Position numbers and translations under genes: made by a program. Below the pieces are notes generated by a model, which did not search any database, had not been told where the DNA came from, and saw only the letters and a list, made by a program, of their open reading frames with translations. From Primulina eburnea (taxonomy: Eukaryota > Streptophyta > Magnoliopsida > Lamiales > Gesneriaceae), in the NCBI RefSeq assembly GCF_022965805.1, contig NW_027331436.1, positions 1 through 64,000 on the forward strand: DNA of 64,000 nucleotides, given 5' to 3'. This document shows positions 25,515 through 35,711 of the stretch, in pieces (the stretch's first letter is position 1; every line of letters starts with the position of its first letter).

Positions 25515-27796
25515 TACTCCCCTTCTTCAAAAAGATTTGTCCTCAAATCTTGCCCCACTGCACAAAAACGAAGCAAGTTAGTAATAAAATTAATCAAATT
25601 ATCAACATGCTTACCTTTCAATTTAAGTTCGTAGGCGCTATGGTTAGCTCGCTCCATTAACACTGGAAACTCCAACATCAGCGTTGTCTTTCCTATAAAC
25701 TCGTCAGCTTTACCAAACATTAAATAACAAATGACACCAAATAACATCAACAAGATATTATTAAGTATCACAAAAATCAGATTTCTCCCCTTCTTAGACC
25801 TAGTCAACACACAAATGATATCCATACACGTGTACGACCATAGCTCACTAGGAATAAGACATAGTTCATGCACGATATAAGAATCTAGGCAAAATGTCAA
25901 TCTCTTATATGCAATGCATGCCTCACAATCCCACTCAACATACCTCTTCATATGCAACCAACACATATAATCATGCATTTTATCAAAGATAAAAACACCA
26001 CTATATGCATCACTAGTACATAACCCATGCAATGAATATAGAATGAAGAATTTATTCTCCTTAAAATTGTACTCATTATGCACATAAAAATTCTTACATT
26101 CATTCATGCTCTTCCCAAAGTCTTCACCAAACAAGTAGGAATCATGCAAATAGAACACACTAGGCGTACTACCCATGTAAACATTTAACTCATCACAAAG
26201 ATTTGAACATAATGCATACAATTCATTGTCATAAAAAAAACTCATCAATTTGACAACTTTTGAAAAATCACAATCACTAACATTTAGATTTGATCTATTC
26301 AATATTTCATCATTCTCCAATCTATGACTCCTAGGGACAAAGGTTAATTCACCGTTAGACCATTTAGACATCTCACTCTCAACTCTCTCACCAAACTCTT
26401 GAATACAACACAACAATGAAATAAGATAAGAACGAAAGTCATACCTCAAGGTTGTTGCGTTGGCAACTATGCTTACCTCACGGTGATTGCTCTCAACACC
26501 AAATGGATCATCCCATTGCATTTTTACACCTCCCACATTTGCTCGTCTCCTCATCACAACTTCATCATAACCCTGCAAATGAGAAATAACAATGCTCGGG
26601 ATTGAACCGGCTATATCGTCACTAGGTATATAAATCTCATCTTTGTACAAAGGTACTTGAAGAGATTTATAAAAAATTAAATCACACTCATACTCAATCT
26701 TTTCACTCTCTTGGGCCTTAAAATCATTTTTCTTTTCTTTTTCTGTTTCTTTTTCTTTGGCCTCTTTTTCTTTTTCTTTTCTTTCTATGGCCATCTCACT
26801 CTTTTGATCACTCATTCTTTCGGCCATTTCATTTTTTTTCTCTTTCAACTCATGACAAATTGATTCATCAATACAAATTTCATTCGTAGGCAGTTGAGCA
26901 AAAGAAACAACTTGCATATCATCTAATAACTCACCCTCCACAGCACAACACTCAATACTCAAGTCAGAAGTTAGTGGAGTACCAACCTTCTCAATTCTCT
27001 CAACCCCCACTTTAGATTTGACATTAATTGGCGGTTTTACTACAGTCATCTCCTCCTTTGGACATTGGGTGATATAATGCCCAAACTCTAAACACCAACA
27101 ACATATAATATCACAAGTACTAGAATTTGAATTTTTAAATGTACCTTGATATTCATATTTGCTAGCTTCACGTCTTGACTCCTTCTTTGGCCTACCGCAG
27201 TGGTTCTCTTCCAAACTCGCCCTCCAAGTGGATGCCCATGAATCATCATACAAGCCATGCTCATCTCTCCTACCACCTCTCCTATTATTGTGATTTGGAA
27301 CAAATTGTTTCCTCATCACCCTTTTCATCTCATCCCACGTAACTATAGGGTCATCCCCACATCGTCTCCTACGTGTTACTAACTTATCCCACCAAGTACT
27401 AGCATAGTCGGTAAACTCACTGCAAGCTCGTCTTACCTTCATTGCTTCGGTATAATCCTTCCGTCTCTCAAATACACACTCCATTCTCTCTTCCCACTCA
27501 AGGTACACCTTTGGATCGGCTTCCCCACTGAAAAATGGAATTGTCATCTTCGTACCACTCAGTCTATACCCTTCTCGGCTTCTATACCCCTTATCCTCAT
27601 CAAATCTCCTATAACGATCCATGTTCAACAACGTATCTCCTCCAACTCTACTACCTCGCCTATTCTCATCAATATGCACATCATACATCTCCTCTTCTTC
27701 ACACCTCCGATATTTTTTTTTTTGAGGCTTAAACTCCTTCTCCCACCTTCTATCCAACCCTCCTAACATCGTTTTAAATTGACGTCCGTCAATCAT
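25256..27796 (-). CDS. Chimeric Gag / integrase-remnant protein of non-autonomous element
   Basis: This is an intact 846-residue ORF. I start at the ATG at 27796; upstream in-frame sequence opens only with GTG, which is not a usual plant start. The N-terminal third is a Ty3/gypsy Gag: IPFFSGEADP, YLEWEERM and a WWDKL core, then a CX2CX4HX4C knuckle (CWC..H..C, about residues 232-245). About 100 residues normally present between the Gag core and the knuckle appear absent. A Lys/Glu-rich, probably coiled-coil stretch follows. Codons around 25700-26080 resemble integrase: a zinc-finger-like HMKRYVEWDCEACI and a worn version of the first-Asp block (MDIICVLTRSKKGRNLIF). The segment before the LTR ends QDLRTNLFEEGEYDVN, like CRM integrase C-termini, and the last ~86 codons lie in the 3' LTR. 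No RT YxDD or FxDD motif and no DDE triad is present. A structural Gag role is possible; catalysis is not. Confidence 0.75.
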   Translation of the reverse strand: MIDGRQFKTMLGGLDRRWEKEFKPQKKKYRRCEEEEMYDVHIDENRRGSRVGGDTLLNMDRYRRFDEDKGYRSREGYRLSGTKMTIPFFSGEADPKVYLEWEERMECVFERRKDYTEAMKVRRACSEFTDYASTWWDKLVTRRRRCGDDPIVTWDEMKRVMRKQFVPNHNNRRGGRRDEHGLYDDSWASTWRASLEENHCGRPKKESRREASKYEYQGTFKNSNSSTCDIICCWCLEFGHYITQCPKEEMTVVKPPINVKSKVGVERIEKVGTPLTSDLSIECCAVEGELLDDMQVVSFAQLPTNEICIDESICHELKEKKNEMAERMSDQKSEMAIERKEKEKEAKEKETEKEKKNDFKAQESEKIEYECDLIFYKSLQVPLYKDEIYIPSDDIAGSIPSIVISHLQGYDEVVMRRRANVGGVKMQWDDPFGVESNHREVSIVANATTLRYDFRSYLISLLCCIQEFGERVESEMSKWSNGELTFVPRSHRLENDEILNRSNLNVSDCDFSKVVKLMSFFYDNELYALCSNLCDELNVYMGSTPSVFYLHDSYLFGEDFGKSMNECKNFYVHNEYNFKENKFFILYSLHGLCTSDAYSGVFIFDKMHDYMCWLHMKRYVEWDCEACIAYKRLTFCLDSYIVHELCLIPSELWSYTCMDIICVLTRSKKGRNLIFVILNNILLMLFGVICYLMFGKADEFIGKTTLMLEFPVLMERANHSAYELKLKGKHVDNLINFITNLLRFCAVGQDLRTNLFEEGEYDVNVAGHGVQMIDKQGRRARDAWEHVGKPKEHYSSIILKNRGCTDPSTDPYTGSVSITLEEEKSRAYTDPSTDLYTGSVSTTFET
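25515..25528 (-). other. Polypurine tract
   Basis: On the minus strand this reads GAAGAAGGGGAGTA immediately before the 3' LTR, the expected place for plus-strand priming during reverse transcription. Confidence 0.8.
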
Positions 27797-27801
27797 TATA
27801 C

Positions 27802-27821
27802 CTGCAAGAAAAAGGTTAGTA
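27802..27821 (-). promoter_or_regulatory. Probable 3' splice site of a leader intron
   Basis: Minus-strand sequence runs TACTAAC (27821-27815), a pyrimidine run, then CAG (27804-27802), five bases before the ATG of the ORF. TACTAAC is a textbook branch-point sequence, although its A is only about 14 bases from the AG. A plausible donor, AA|GTGAGT, lies at 28058, which would give a 257-bp leader intron. The site is seen; its use is inferred. Confidence 0.5.
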
Positions 27822-28208
27822 TAAAACAATAAAGAATAAAGTTTCCTCACCACAAATTCTCACTAGTCACTCCAATGAAAATTCACTCGCACTCGTCTTT
27901 TTCCCTCACCACAAAACCTCACAATTCACTCCAATGAAAAATTCACTCCACTCAAATATTTTCACTCAAGTGAGAATTCTCAAGGGGCGCTTAAGTCTCG
28001 TGGCTTCCACGTATCAAACTTATGAGATCAATCCTGTGACGCCTGAAATTCGACTCACTTAGATCACACAAGGATAAGCAACTTTGAAAACTGACTAGAA
28101 TGCGACTAAATGACAAGGACAAACTTAACGCTGAAATATAAGCGCTAAAATCCCAACAAACACCCGATCCCAATTTTTTTTTTTTTTTCTCTCTTTTTTT
28201 TTTTCGGG

Positions 28209-28518
28209 TGAATAGTACCGTGAACAGTAATTCCGGCGTGAATAGTAACTCCGGTAATGAATAGTAACTCCGGTAATGAATAGTACCCTGTCGGATGAAT
28301 AGTTCCGTCGATGAACAGTAAAAACGGCAGATGAACAGTACCAGACGTGAACAGTACCCGATCGTGAACAGTAAATTTTGACGAAAACAGTACCCGATCG
28401 TGAACAGTAAATTCCTCCGTCAACAGTACTTCCGGCGATGAATAGTAACTTTCGGATGAATAGTGTCGGCGATGAATAGTGTCGACGATGAACAGTATTT
28501 TCCGGCGATAAACAGTAA
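28209..28518 (-). repeat. Leader array of ~18 GAACAGTA-type motifs
   Basis: On the plus strand the octamer GAACAGTA or GAATAGTA (with a few one-base variants) occurs about 18 times at intervals of roughly 14-24 bp, separated by CG-containing spacers such as CCGGCGAT. In the element's sense strand the motif is TACTGTTC. The array is bracketed by long T tracts (28173-28205 and 28527-28550). It lies in the transcribed leader between primer-binding site and ORF. Function unknown; candidates are a packaging or dimerisation signal, or protein-binding sites. Confidence 0.8.
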
Positions 28519-28639
28519 ATCGCGATTTTTTTTTTTTTTTTTTTTTTTTTCAACAAATCCGTAGAAACCGCTACACGAAAATCGGTATTGAAAATCCTAC
28601 GAAGAATTGAATGGATACTCTTACTTGAATCAAAAACCT

Positions 28640-28652
28640 GGCTCTGATACCA
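28640..28652 (-). other. Primer-binding site, initiator tRNA-Met
   Basis: GGCTCTGATACCA on the plus strand, i.e. TGGTATCAGAGCC in the sense of the element, two bases from the LTR. This is the common plant tRNA-iMet primer site and fixes the element's orientation. Confidence 0.9.
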
Positions 28653-29046
28653 AATGACGTGAATCTTGATACGAATAAATAGCAAACACGATTGTAATAA
28701 ATCGCACCCTCTATTCAATTACAGTATTAAGACCCGTGTTGTTTTCCCGATCTTTGAGACAAGTAATTGTGTAATATTCACCTCTAAATCACGAACGATT
28801 TAGCAACAAATATTAACGATAGGAACAATCGCGCTCAAGAGAACCTCCAAAGAACCTGCCCTTGGCAACCCTCGTGAAGATCGATCGACAAACGCCACAA
28901 AAGATAAATCTTTTGATAAGTTTGATTTGATACAACGCAAAAGTTATAACGAAACTTAAGCTTGTGTTTGAGAGAACTCTCAAAGAAGTTTTTATAAAAC
29001 TCAATCAATAATGAACAACAGTTAAATTGTTTGTGGTATTCTAGCC

Positions 29047-29054
29047 TATATATA
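29047..29054 (-). promoter_or_regulatory. LTR TATA box
   Basis: TATATATA lies within a symmetrical CCTATATATAGG in the 5' LTR and is the best core-promoter candidate. The GGACC palindromes lie upstream of it in the sense of transcription. The same site is at 25100-25107 in the other LTR. Confidence 0.6.
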
Positions 29055-29147
29055 GGTAACAAAACCCTAAATATAAAAGATATCAAATCTACTTGCTAAA
29101 ATAATTAAAACACTAAAATAGGAAAATAAATCTCGTCCAAACGTAAA

Positions 29148-29337
29148 GGACACGGACCCCGTGTAGAGGTCCGGAAGGGGGTCCGTGTAGGCACTGTAAT
29201 TTTCATGTCTCGAAAGTAGTAGACACGGACACCGTGTACAGGTCCGTGCTCGGGTCCGTGTAGGCTCGGGATTTCTCTTCCTCAAGTGTAATGGACACGG
29301 ACCCCGTGTACGGGTCCGTGCTTGGGTCCGTGCAGCC
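29148..29337 (-). promoter_or_regulatory. Three palindromic ACACGGACCCCGTGT repeats in U3
   Basis: Three imperfect ~72-bp repeats start near 29150, 29222 and 29295. Each opens with the inverted repeat ACACGG-ACC-CCGTGT (the second reads ACACCG in the right half) and goes on with GGTCCGTG motifs. They lie upstream of the TATA box in the 5' LTR, as an enhancer would. In the 3' LTR (25201-25390) the same bases are translated as the C-terminal TDPSTD-type repeats of the ORF. Confidence 0.65.
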
Positions 29338-29461
29338 TCGGTTCTTCAAAATAATGCTTGAATAATGTTCCTTCGGCTTTCCAACGTGCTCCCATGCATC
29401 ACGAGCCCTTCTCCCTTGCTTATCAATCATTTGAACACCATGCCCGGCCACGTTCACATCA

Positions 29462-32400
29462 TGACAAGTAGTAGATTACAACAATATTGAGCAAAGTTTA
29501 GCCCATAAAGTAATCCAAAAATAGAATCCCTCACCTTCTTAGTCCTAGACAACCCCAAAATAAAGTCCATAGAAATGTCAGTCCAAGTTCTTTTAAGAAT
29601 AGCACGCACAAGTGTTCCCAAAGTTCTATTTACAACTTCAGTTTGTCCATCCGTTTGAGGATGACAAGTAGTAGATTACAACAATATGGAGCAAAGTTTA
29701 GCCCATAAAGTAATCCAAAAATAGAATCCCTCCCCTTCTTTGTCCTAGGCAACCCCAAAATATAGTCCATAGAAATGTCAATCCAAGTTCTTTTAAGAAT
29801 AGCACGCACAAGTGTTCCCAAAGTTCTATTTACAACTTCAGTTTGTCCATCCGTTTGGGGATGACAAGTAGTAGATTACAACAATATTGAGCAAAGTTTA
29901 GCCCACAAAATAATCCAAAAATAGAATCCCTCCCCTTCTTTGTCCTAGGCAACCCCAAAATAAAGTGCATAGAAATGTCAATCCAAGTTCTTTTTAAGAA
30001 TAGCACGCAAAAGTGTTCCCAAAGTTCTATTTTCAACTTCAGTTTGTCCATCCGTTTTAGGATGACAAGTAGTAGATTACAACAATATGGAGCAAAGTTT
30101 AGCCCATAAAGTAATCCAAAAATAGAATCCCTCCCCTTCTTAGTCCTAGGCAACCCCAACATAAAGTCCATAAAAATGTCAATCCAAGTTCTTTTTAAGA
30201 ATAGCACGCAAAAGTGTTCCCAATGTTCTATTTACAACTTCAGTTTGTCCATCTGTTTGAGGATGACAAGTAGTAGATTACAACAATATTGAGCAAAGTT
30301 TAGCCATAAAGTAATCCAAAAATAGAATCCCTCCCCTTCTTAGTCCTAGGCTACCCCAAAATAAAGTCCATAGAAATGTCAATCCAAGGTCTTTTTAAGA
30401 ATAGCACGCAAAAGTGTTCCCAAAGTTCTATTTACAACTTCAGTTTGTCCATCCGTTTGAGGATGACAAGTAGTAGATTACAACAATATTGAGCAAAGTT
30501 TAGCCCATAAAGTAATCCAAAATAGAATCCCTCACCTTCTTAGTCCTAGGCAACCCCAAAATAAAGTCAATAGAAATGTCAGTCCAAGTTCTTTTAAGAA
30601 TAGCACGCAAAAGTGTTCCCAAAGTTCTATTTACAACTTCAGTTTGTCCATCCGTTTGAGGATGACAAGTAGTAGATTACAACAATATGGAGCAAAGTTT
30701 AGCCCATAAAGTAATCCAAAAATAGAATCCCTCCCCTTCTTAGTCCTAGGCAACCCCAAAATAAAGTCCATAGAAATGTCAATCCAAGTTCTTTTTAAGA
30801 ATAGCACGCAAAAGTGTTCTCAAATTCTATTTACAACTTCAGTTTGTCCATCCGTTTGAGGATGACAAGTAGTAGATTACAACAATATTGAGCAAAGTTT
30901 AGCCCATAAAGTAATCTAAAAATAGAATCCCTCCCCTTCTTAGTCCTAGGCAACCCCAAAATAAAGTGCATAGAAATGTCAATCCAAGTTCTTTTTAAGA
31001 ATAGCACGCAAAAGTGTTCCCAAAGTTCTATTTACAACTTCAGTTTGTCCATCCGTTTGGGGATGACAAGTAGTAGATTACAACAATATTGAGCAAAGTT
31101 TAGCCCATATAAGTTCTATTGACAACTTCAGTTTATCCATCCGTTTGAGGATGACAAATAGTAGATTACAACAATATTGAGCAAAGTTTAGCCCAAAAAG
31201 TAATCCAAAAATAGAATCCCTCCCCTTCTTAGTCCTAGGCAACCCAAAATAAAGTCCATAGAAATGTCAATCCAAGTTCTTTTTTTTAATAATAGCACGC
31301 AAAAGTGTTCTCAAAGTTCTATTTACAACTTCAGTTTGTCCATTCGTTTGAGGATGACAAGTAGTAGATTACAACAATATTGAGCAAAGTTTAGCCCATA
31401 AAGTAATCCAAAAATAGAATCCCTCCCCTTCTTTGTCCTAGGCAACCCCAAAATAAAGTGCATAGAAATGTCAATCCAAGTTCTTTTTAAGAATAGCACG
31501 CAAAAGTGTTTCCAAAGTTCTATTTACAACTTCAGTTTGTCCATCCGTTTGAGGATGACAAGTAGTAGATTACAACTTTATTGTGCAAAGTTTAGCCCAT
31601 AAAGTAATCCAAAAATAGAATCCCTCCCCTTCTTAGTCCTAGGCAACCCCAAAATAAAGTGCATAGAAATGTCAATCCAAGTTCTTTTTAAGAATAGCAA
31701 GCAAAAGTGTTCCCAAAGTTCTATTTACAACTTCAGTTTGTCCATCAGTTTGAGGATGACAAGTAGTAGATTACAACAATATTGAGCAAAGTTTAGCCAT
31801 AAAGTAATCCAAAAATAGAATCCATCCCCTTCTTAGTCCTAGGCTACCCCAAAATAAAGTCCATAGAAATGTCAATCCAAGTTCTTTTTAAGAATAGCAC
31901 GCAAAAGTGTTCCCAAAGTTCTATTTACAACTTCAGTTTGTCCATCCGTTTGAGGATGACAAGTAGTAGATTACAGCAATATTGAGCAAAGTTTAGCCCA
32001 TAAAGTAATCCAAAAATAGAAATCCTCACCTTCTTAGTCCTAGGCAACCCCAAAATAAAGTCAATAGAAATGTCAGTCCAAGTTCTTTTAAGAATAGCAC
32101 GAAAAAGTGTTCCCAAAATTCTATTTACAACTTCAGTTTGTCCATCCGTTTGAGGATGACAAGTAGTAGATTACAACAATATGGAGCAAAGTTTAGCCCA
32201 TAAAGTAATCCAAAAATAGAATCCCTCCCCTTCTTAGTCCTAGACAACCCCAAAATAAAGTCCATAGAAATGTCAATCCAAGTTCTTTTAAGAATAGCAC
32301 GCACAAGTGCTCCCAAAGTTCTATTTACAACTTCAGTTTGTCCATCCGTTTGAGGATGACAAGTAGTAGATTACAACAATATTGAGCAAAGTTTAGCCCA

Positions 32401-35307
32401 TAAAGTAATCCAAAAATAGAATCCCTCACCTTCTTAGTCCTAGGCAACCCCAAAATAAAGTCCATAGAAATGTCAGTCCAAGTTCTTTTAAGAATAGCAC
32501 GCAAAAGTGTTCCCAAAGTTCTATTTACAACTTCAGTTTGTCTATCCGTTTGAGGATGACAAGTAGTAGATTACAACAATATGGAGCAAAGTTTAGCCCA
32601 TAAAGTAATCCAAAAATAGAATCACTCCCCTTCTTAGTCCTAGGCAACCCCAAAATAAAGTCCATAGAAATGTCAATCCAAGTTCTTTTAAGAATAGCAC
32701 GCACAAGTGTTCCCAAAATTCTATTTACAACTTCAGTTTGTCCATCCGTTTGGGGATGACAAGTAGTAGATTACAACAATATTGAGCAAAGTTTAGCCCA
32801 TATAAGTTCTATTGACAACTTCAGTTTGTCCATCCGTTTGAGGATGACAAATAGTAGATTACAACAATATTGAGCAAAGTTTAGCCCATAAAGTCATCCA
32901 AAAATAGAATCCCTCCCCTTCTTAGTCCTAGGCAACCCCAAAATAAAGTCCATAGAAATGTCAATCCAAGTTCTTTTTAAGAATAGCACGCAAAAGTGTT
33001 CTCAAAGTTCTATTTACAACTTCAGTTTGTCCATCCGTTTGAGAATGACAAGTAGTAGATTACAACAATATTGAGCAAAGTTTAGCCCATAAAGTAATCC
33101 AAAAATAGAATCCCTCCCCTTCTTAGTCCTAGGCAACCCCAAAATAAAGTCCATAGAAATGTCAATCCAAGTTCTTTTTAAGAATAGCACGCAAATATTG
33201 AGCAAAGTTCTATTTTCAACTTCAGTTAGTCCATCCGTTTGAGGATGACAAGTAGTAGATTACAACAATATGGAGCAAAGTTTAGCCCATAAAGTAATCC
33301 AAAAATAGAATCCCTCCCCTTCTTAGTCCTAGGCAACCCCAAAATAAAGTCCATAGAAATGTCACTCCAAGTTCTTTTAAGAATAGCACGCACAAGTGTT
33401 CCCAAAGTTCTATTTACAACTTCAGTTTGTCCATCCGTTTGGGGATGACAAGTAGTAGATTACAACAATATTGAGCAAAGTTTAGCCCATATAAGTTCTA
33501 TTGACAACTTCAGTTTGTCCATCCGTTTGAGGATGACAAATAGTAGATTACAACAATATTGAGCAAAGTTTAGCCCATAAAGTAATCCAAAAATAGAATC
33601 CCTCCCCTTCTTAGTCCTAGGCAACCCCAAAATAAAGTCCATAGAAATGCCAATCCAAGTTCTTTTTAATAATAGCACGCAAAAGTGTTCTCAAAGTTCT
33701 ATTACAACTTCAGTTTGTCCATCCGTTTGAGGATGACAAGTAGTAGATTACAACAATATTGAGCAAAGTTTAGCCCATAAAGTAATCCAAAAATAGAATC
33801 CCTCCCCTTCTTAGTCCTAGGCAACCCCAAAATAAAGTGCATAGAAATGTCAATCCAAGTTCTTTTTAAGAATAGCACGCAAAAGTGTTCCCAAAGTTCT
33901 ATTTACAACTTCAGTTTGTCCATCCGTTTGAGGATGACAAGTAGTAGATTACAACAATATTGAGCAAAGTTTAGCCCATAAAGTAATCCAAAAATAGAAT
34001 CCCTCACCTTCTTAGTCCTAGACAACCCCAAAATAAAGTCCATAGAAATGTCAGTCCAAGTTCTTTTAAGAATAGCACGCACAAGTGTTCCTAAAGTTCT
34101 ATTTACAACTTCAGTTTGTCCATCCGTTTGAGGATGACAAGTAGTAGATTACAACAATATGGAGCAAAGTTTAGCCCATAAAGTAATCCAAAAATAGAAT
34201 CCCTCCCCTTCTTTGTCCTAGGCAACCCCAAAATATAGTCCATAGAAATGTCAATCCAAGTTCTTTTAAGAATAGCACGCACAAGTGTTCCCAAAGTTCT
34301 ATTTACAACTTCAGTTTGTCCATCCGTTTGGGGATGACAAGTAGTAGATTACAACAATATTGAGCAAAGTTTAGCCCACAAAATAATCCAAAAATAGAAT
34401 CCCTCCCCTTCTTAGTCTTAGGCAACCCCAAAATAAAGTGCATAGAAATGTCAATCCAAGTTCTTTTTAAGAATAGCACGCAAAAGTGTTCCCAAAGTTC
34501 TATTTTCAACTTCAGTTTGTCCATCCGTTTGAGGATGACAAGTAGTAGATTACAACAATATGGAGCAAAGTTTAGCCCATAAAGTAATCCAAAAATAGAA
34601 TCCCTCCCCTTCTTAGTCCTAGGCAACCCCAACATAAAGTCCATAAAAATGTCAATCCAAGTTCTTTTTAAGAATAGCACGCAAAAGTGTTCCCAAAGTT
34701 CTATTTACAACTTCAGTTTGTCCATCTGTTTGAGGATGACAAGTAGTAGATTACAACAATATTGAGCAAAGTTTAGCCATAAAGTAATCCAAAAATAGAA
34801 TCCCTCCCCTTCTTAGTCCTAGGCTACCCCAAAATAAAGTCCATAGAAATGTCAATCCAAGGTCTTTTTAAGAATAGCACGCAAAAGTGTTCCCAAAGTT
34901 CTATTTACAACTTCAGTTTGTCCATCCGTTTGAGGATGACAAGTAGTAGATTACAACAATATTGAGCAAAGTTTAGCCCATAAAGTAATCCAAAATAGAA
35001 TCCCTCACCTTCTTAGTCCTAGGCAACCCCAAAATAAAGTCAATAAAAATGTCAGTCCAAGTTCTTTTAAGAATAGCACGCAAAAGTGTTCCTAAAGTTC
35101 TATTTACAACTTCAGTTTGTCCATCCGTTTGAGGATGACAAGTAGTAGATTACAACAATATGGAGCAAAGTTTAGCCCATAAAGTAATCCAAAAATAGAA
35201 TCCCTCCCCTTCTTAGTCCTAGGCAACCCCAAAATAAAGTCCATAGAAATGTCAATCCAAGTTCTTTTTAAGAATAGCACGCAAAAGTGTTCTCAAAGTT
35301 CTATTTA
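29462..35307. repeat. Integrase-derived satellite array with empty-site paralogues
   Basis: Clean ~200-bp monomers with the same variant cassettes as at 16-24 kb. The segment from 29462 recurs from 33935 at an exact 4473-bp offset (units at 29630 and 34103, 29830 and 34303) and keeps agreeing until the array is cut by the retrotransposon at 35308. The stretch 33460-33934 matches 24228-24702, left of the CRM-like element, at a 9232-bp offset. Short units lie near 31107, 32800 and 33489; the recombinant unit is at 33188. No gene is present. Confidence 0.95.
35303..35307. repeat. Target-site duplication ATTTA, left
   Basis: ATTTA precedes the LTR and recurs at 43145-43149 after the element. Joining the flanks restores the monomer sequence CTATTTACAACTTC. 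Confidence 0.92.
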
Positions 35308-35472
35308 TGTAATGCCCAGAGCAATGATTGACATGTACGAATTCATAGATATGTTGTGAAGATTGTACATAACCATAAGAAATAAGAAATGATATCTATT
35401 GAGATTAGATTGACCGATATCGAGAATGTTGGATTATTTATATTTCGGTGAGACCGGAAGGACCGAACCAGG

Positions 35473-35705
35473 ATCGGATCGTCCGATGCGTTCGGATCGT
35501 CCGTTCGGCGTTCGGAGCGTCCGAGCCAGGTGGCTGGACACATGGATGGCATGCAGAGTTCGGATCGACCGATCGTAGTTCGGATCATCCGAGACAGTTG
35601 GCTAGAGACGTGGAAGACATGCAGGATTCGGAACGTCCGAAGTGAGTTCGGAGCGTCCGAAGTGTGTCAGATCGGAGCGTCCGAAGTGGATCGGATCTTC
35701 CGATC
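35473..35705 (+). promoter_or_regulatory. Array of nine TTCGGA(N)TCCGAA-type palindromes in U3
   Basis: Nine near-palindromic 12-15-bp sites of the form (T/A)TCGGANCGTCCGA(A/T) lie between 35473 and 35705, ending just before the TATA box. Examples are ATCGGATCGTCCGAT, TTCGGAACGTCCGAA and ATCGGATCTTCCGAT. Half-sites TCGGA and TCCGA vary little, while the central two bases vary (TC, GC, AC, AT). The position suggests a clustered binding site for a dimeric transcription factor; the factor is unknown. The 3' LTR has the same array at 41834-42066. Confidence 0.7.
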
Positions 35706-35711
35706 ATTGTC

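Larger units (their letters stand above)
24708..29461 (-). mobile_element. Non-autonomous CRM-like Ty3/gypsy LTR retrotransposon
   Basis: This 4754-bp element has two 807-bp LTRs starting TG and ending CA, a TGACA target duplication, a tRNA-Met primer-binding site beside the right LTR and a purine tract beside the left LTR, so it reads on the minus strand. Its only ORF joins a Gag core and zinc knuckle to a remnant of integrase. I find no protease, reverse-transcriptase or RNase H motif, so movement would need proteins supplied elsewhere. The Gag motifs (EFTDYA, WWDKL) and an ORF that runs into the 3' LTR are like CRM chromoviruses. The LTRs differ at about three positions. Rice and maize are known to have non-autonomous centromeric elements of this general kind. 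Confidence 0.85.
28655..29461 (-). repeat. Right (5') LTR, 807 bp
   Basis: Same ends and length as the left LTR, 3947 bp away, with no indel between the two. As the 5' LTR it should hold the promoter. Confidence 0.92.
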
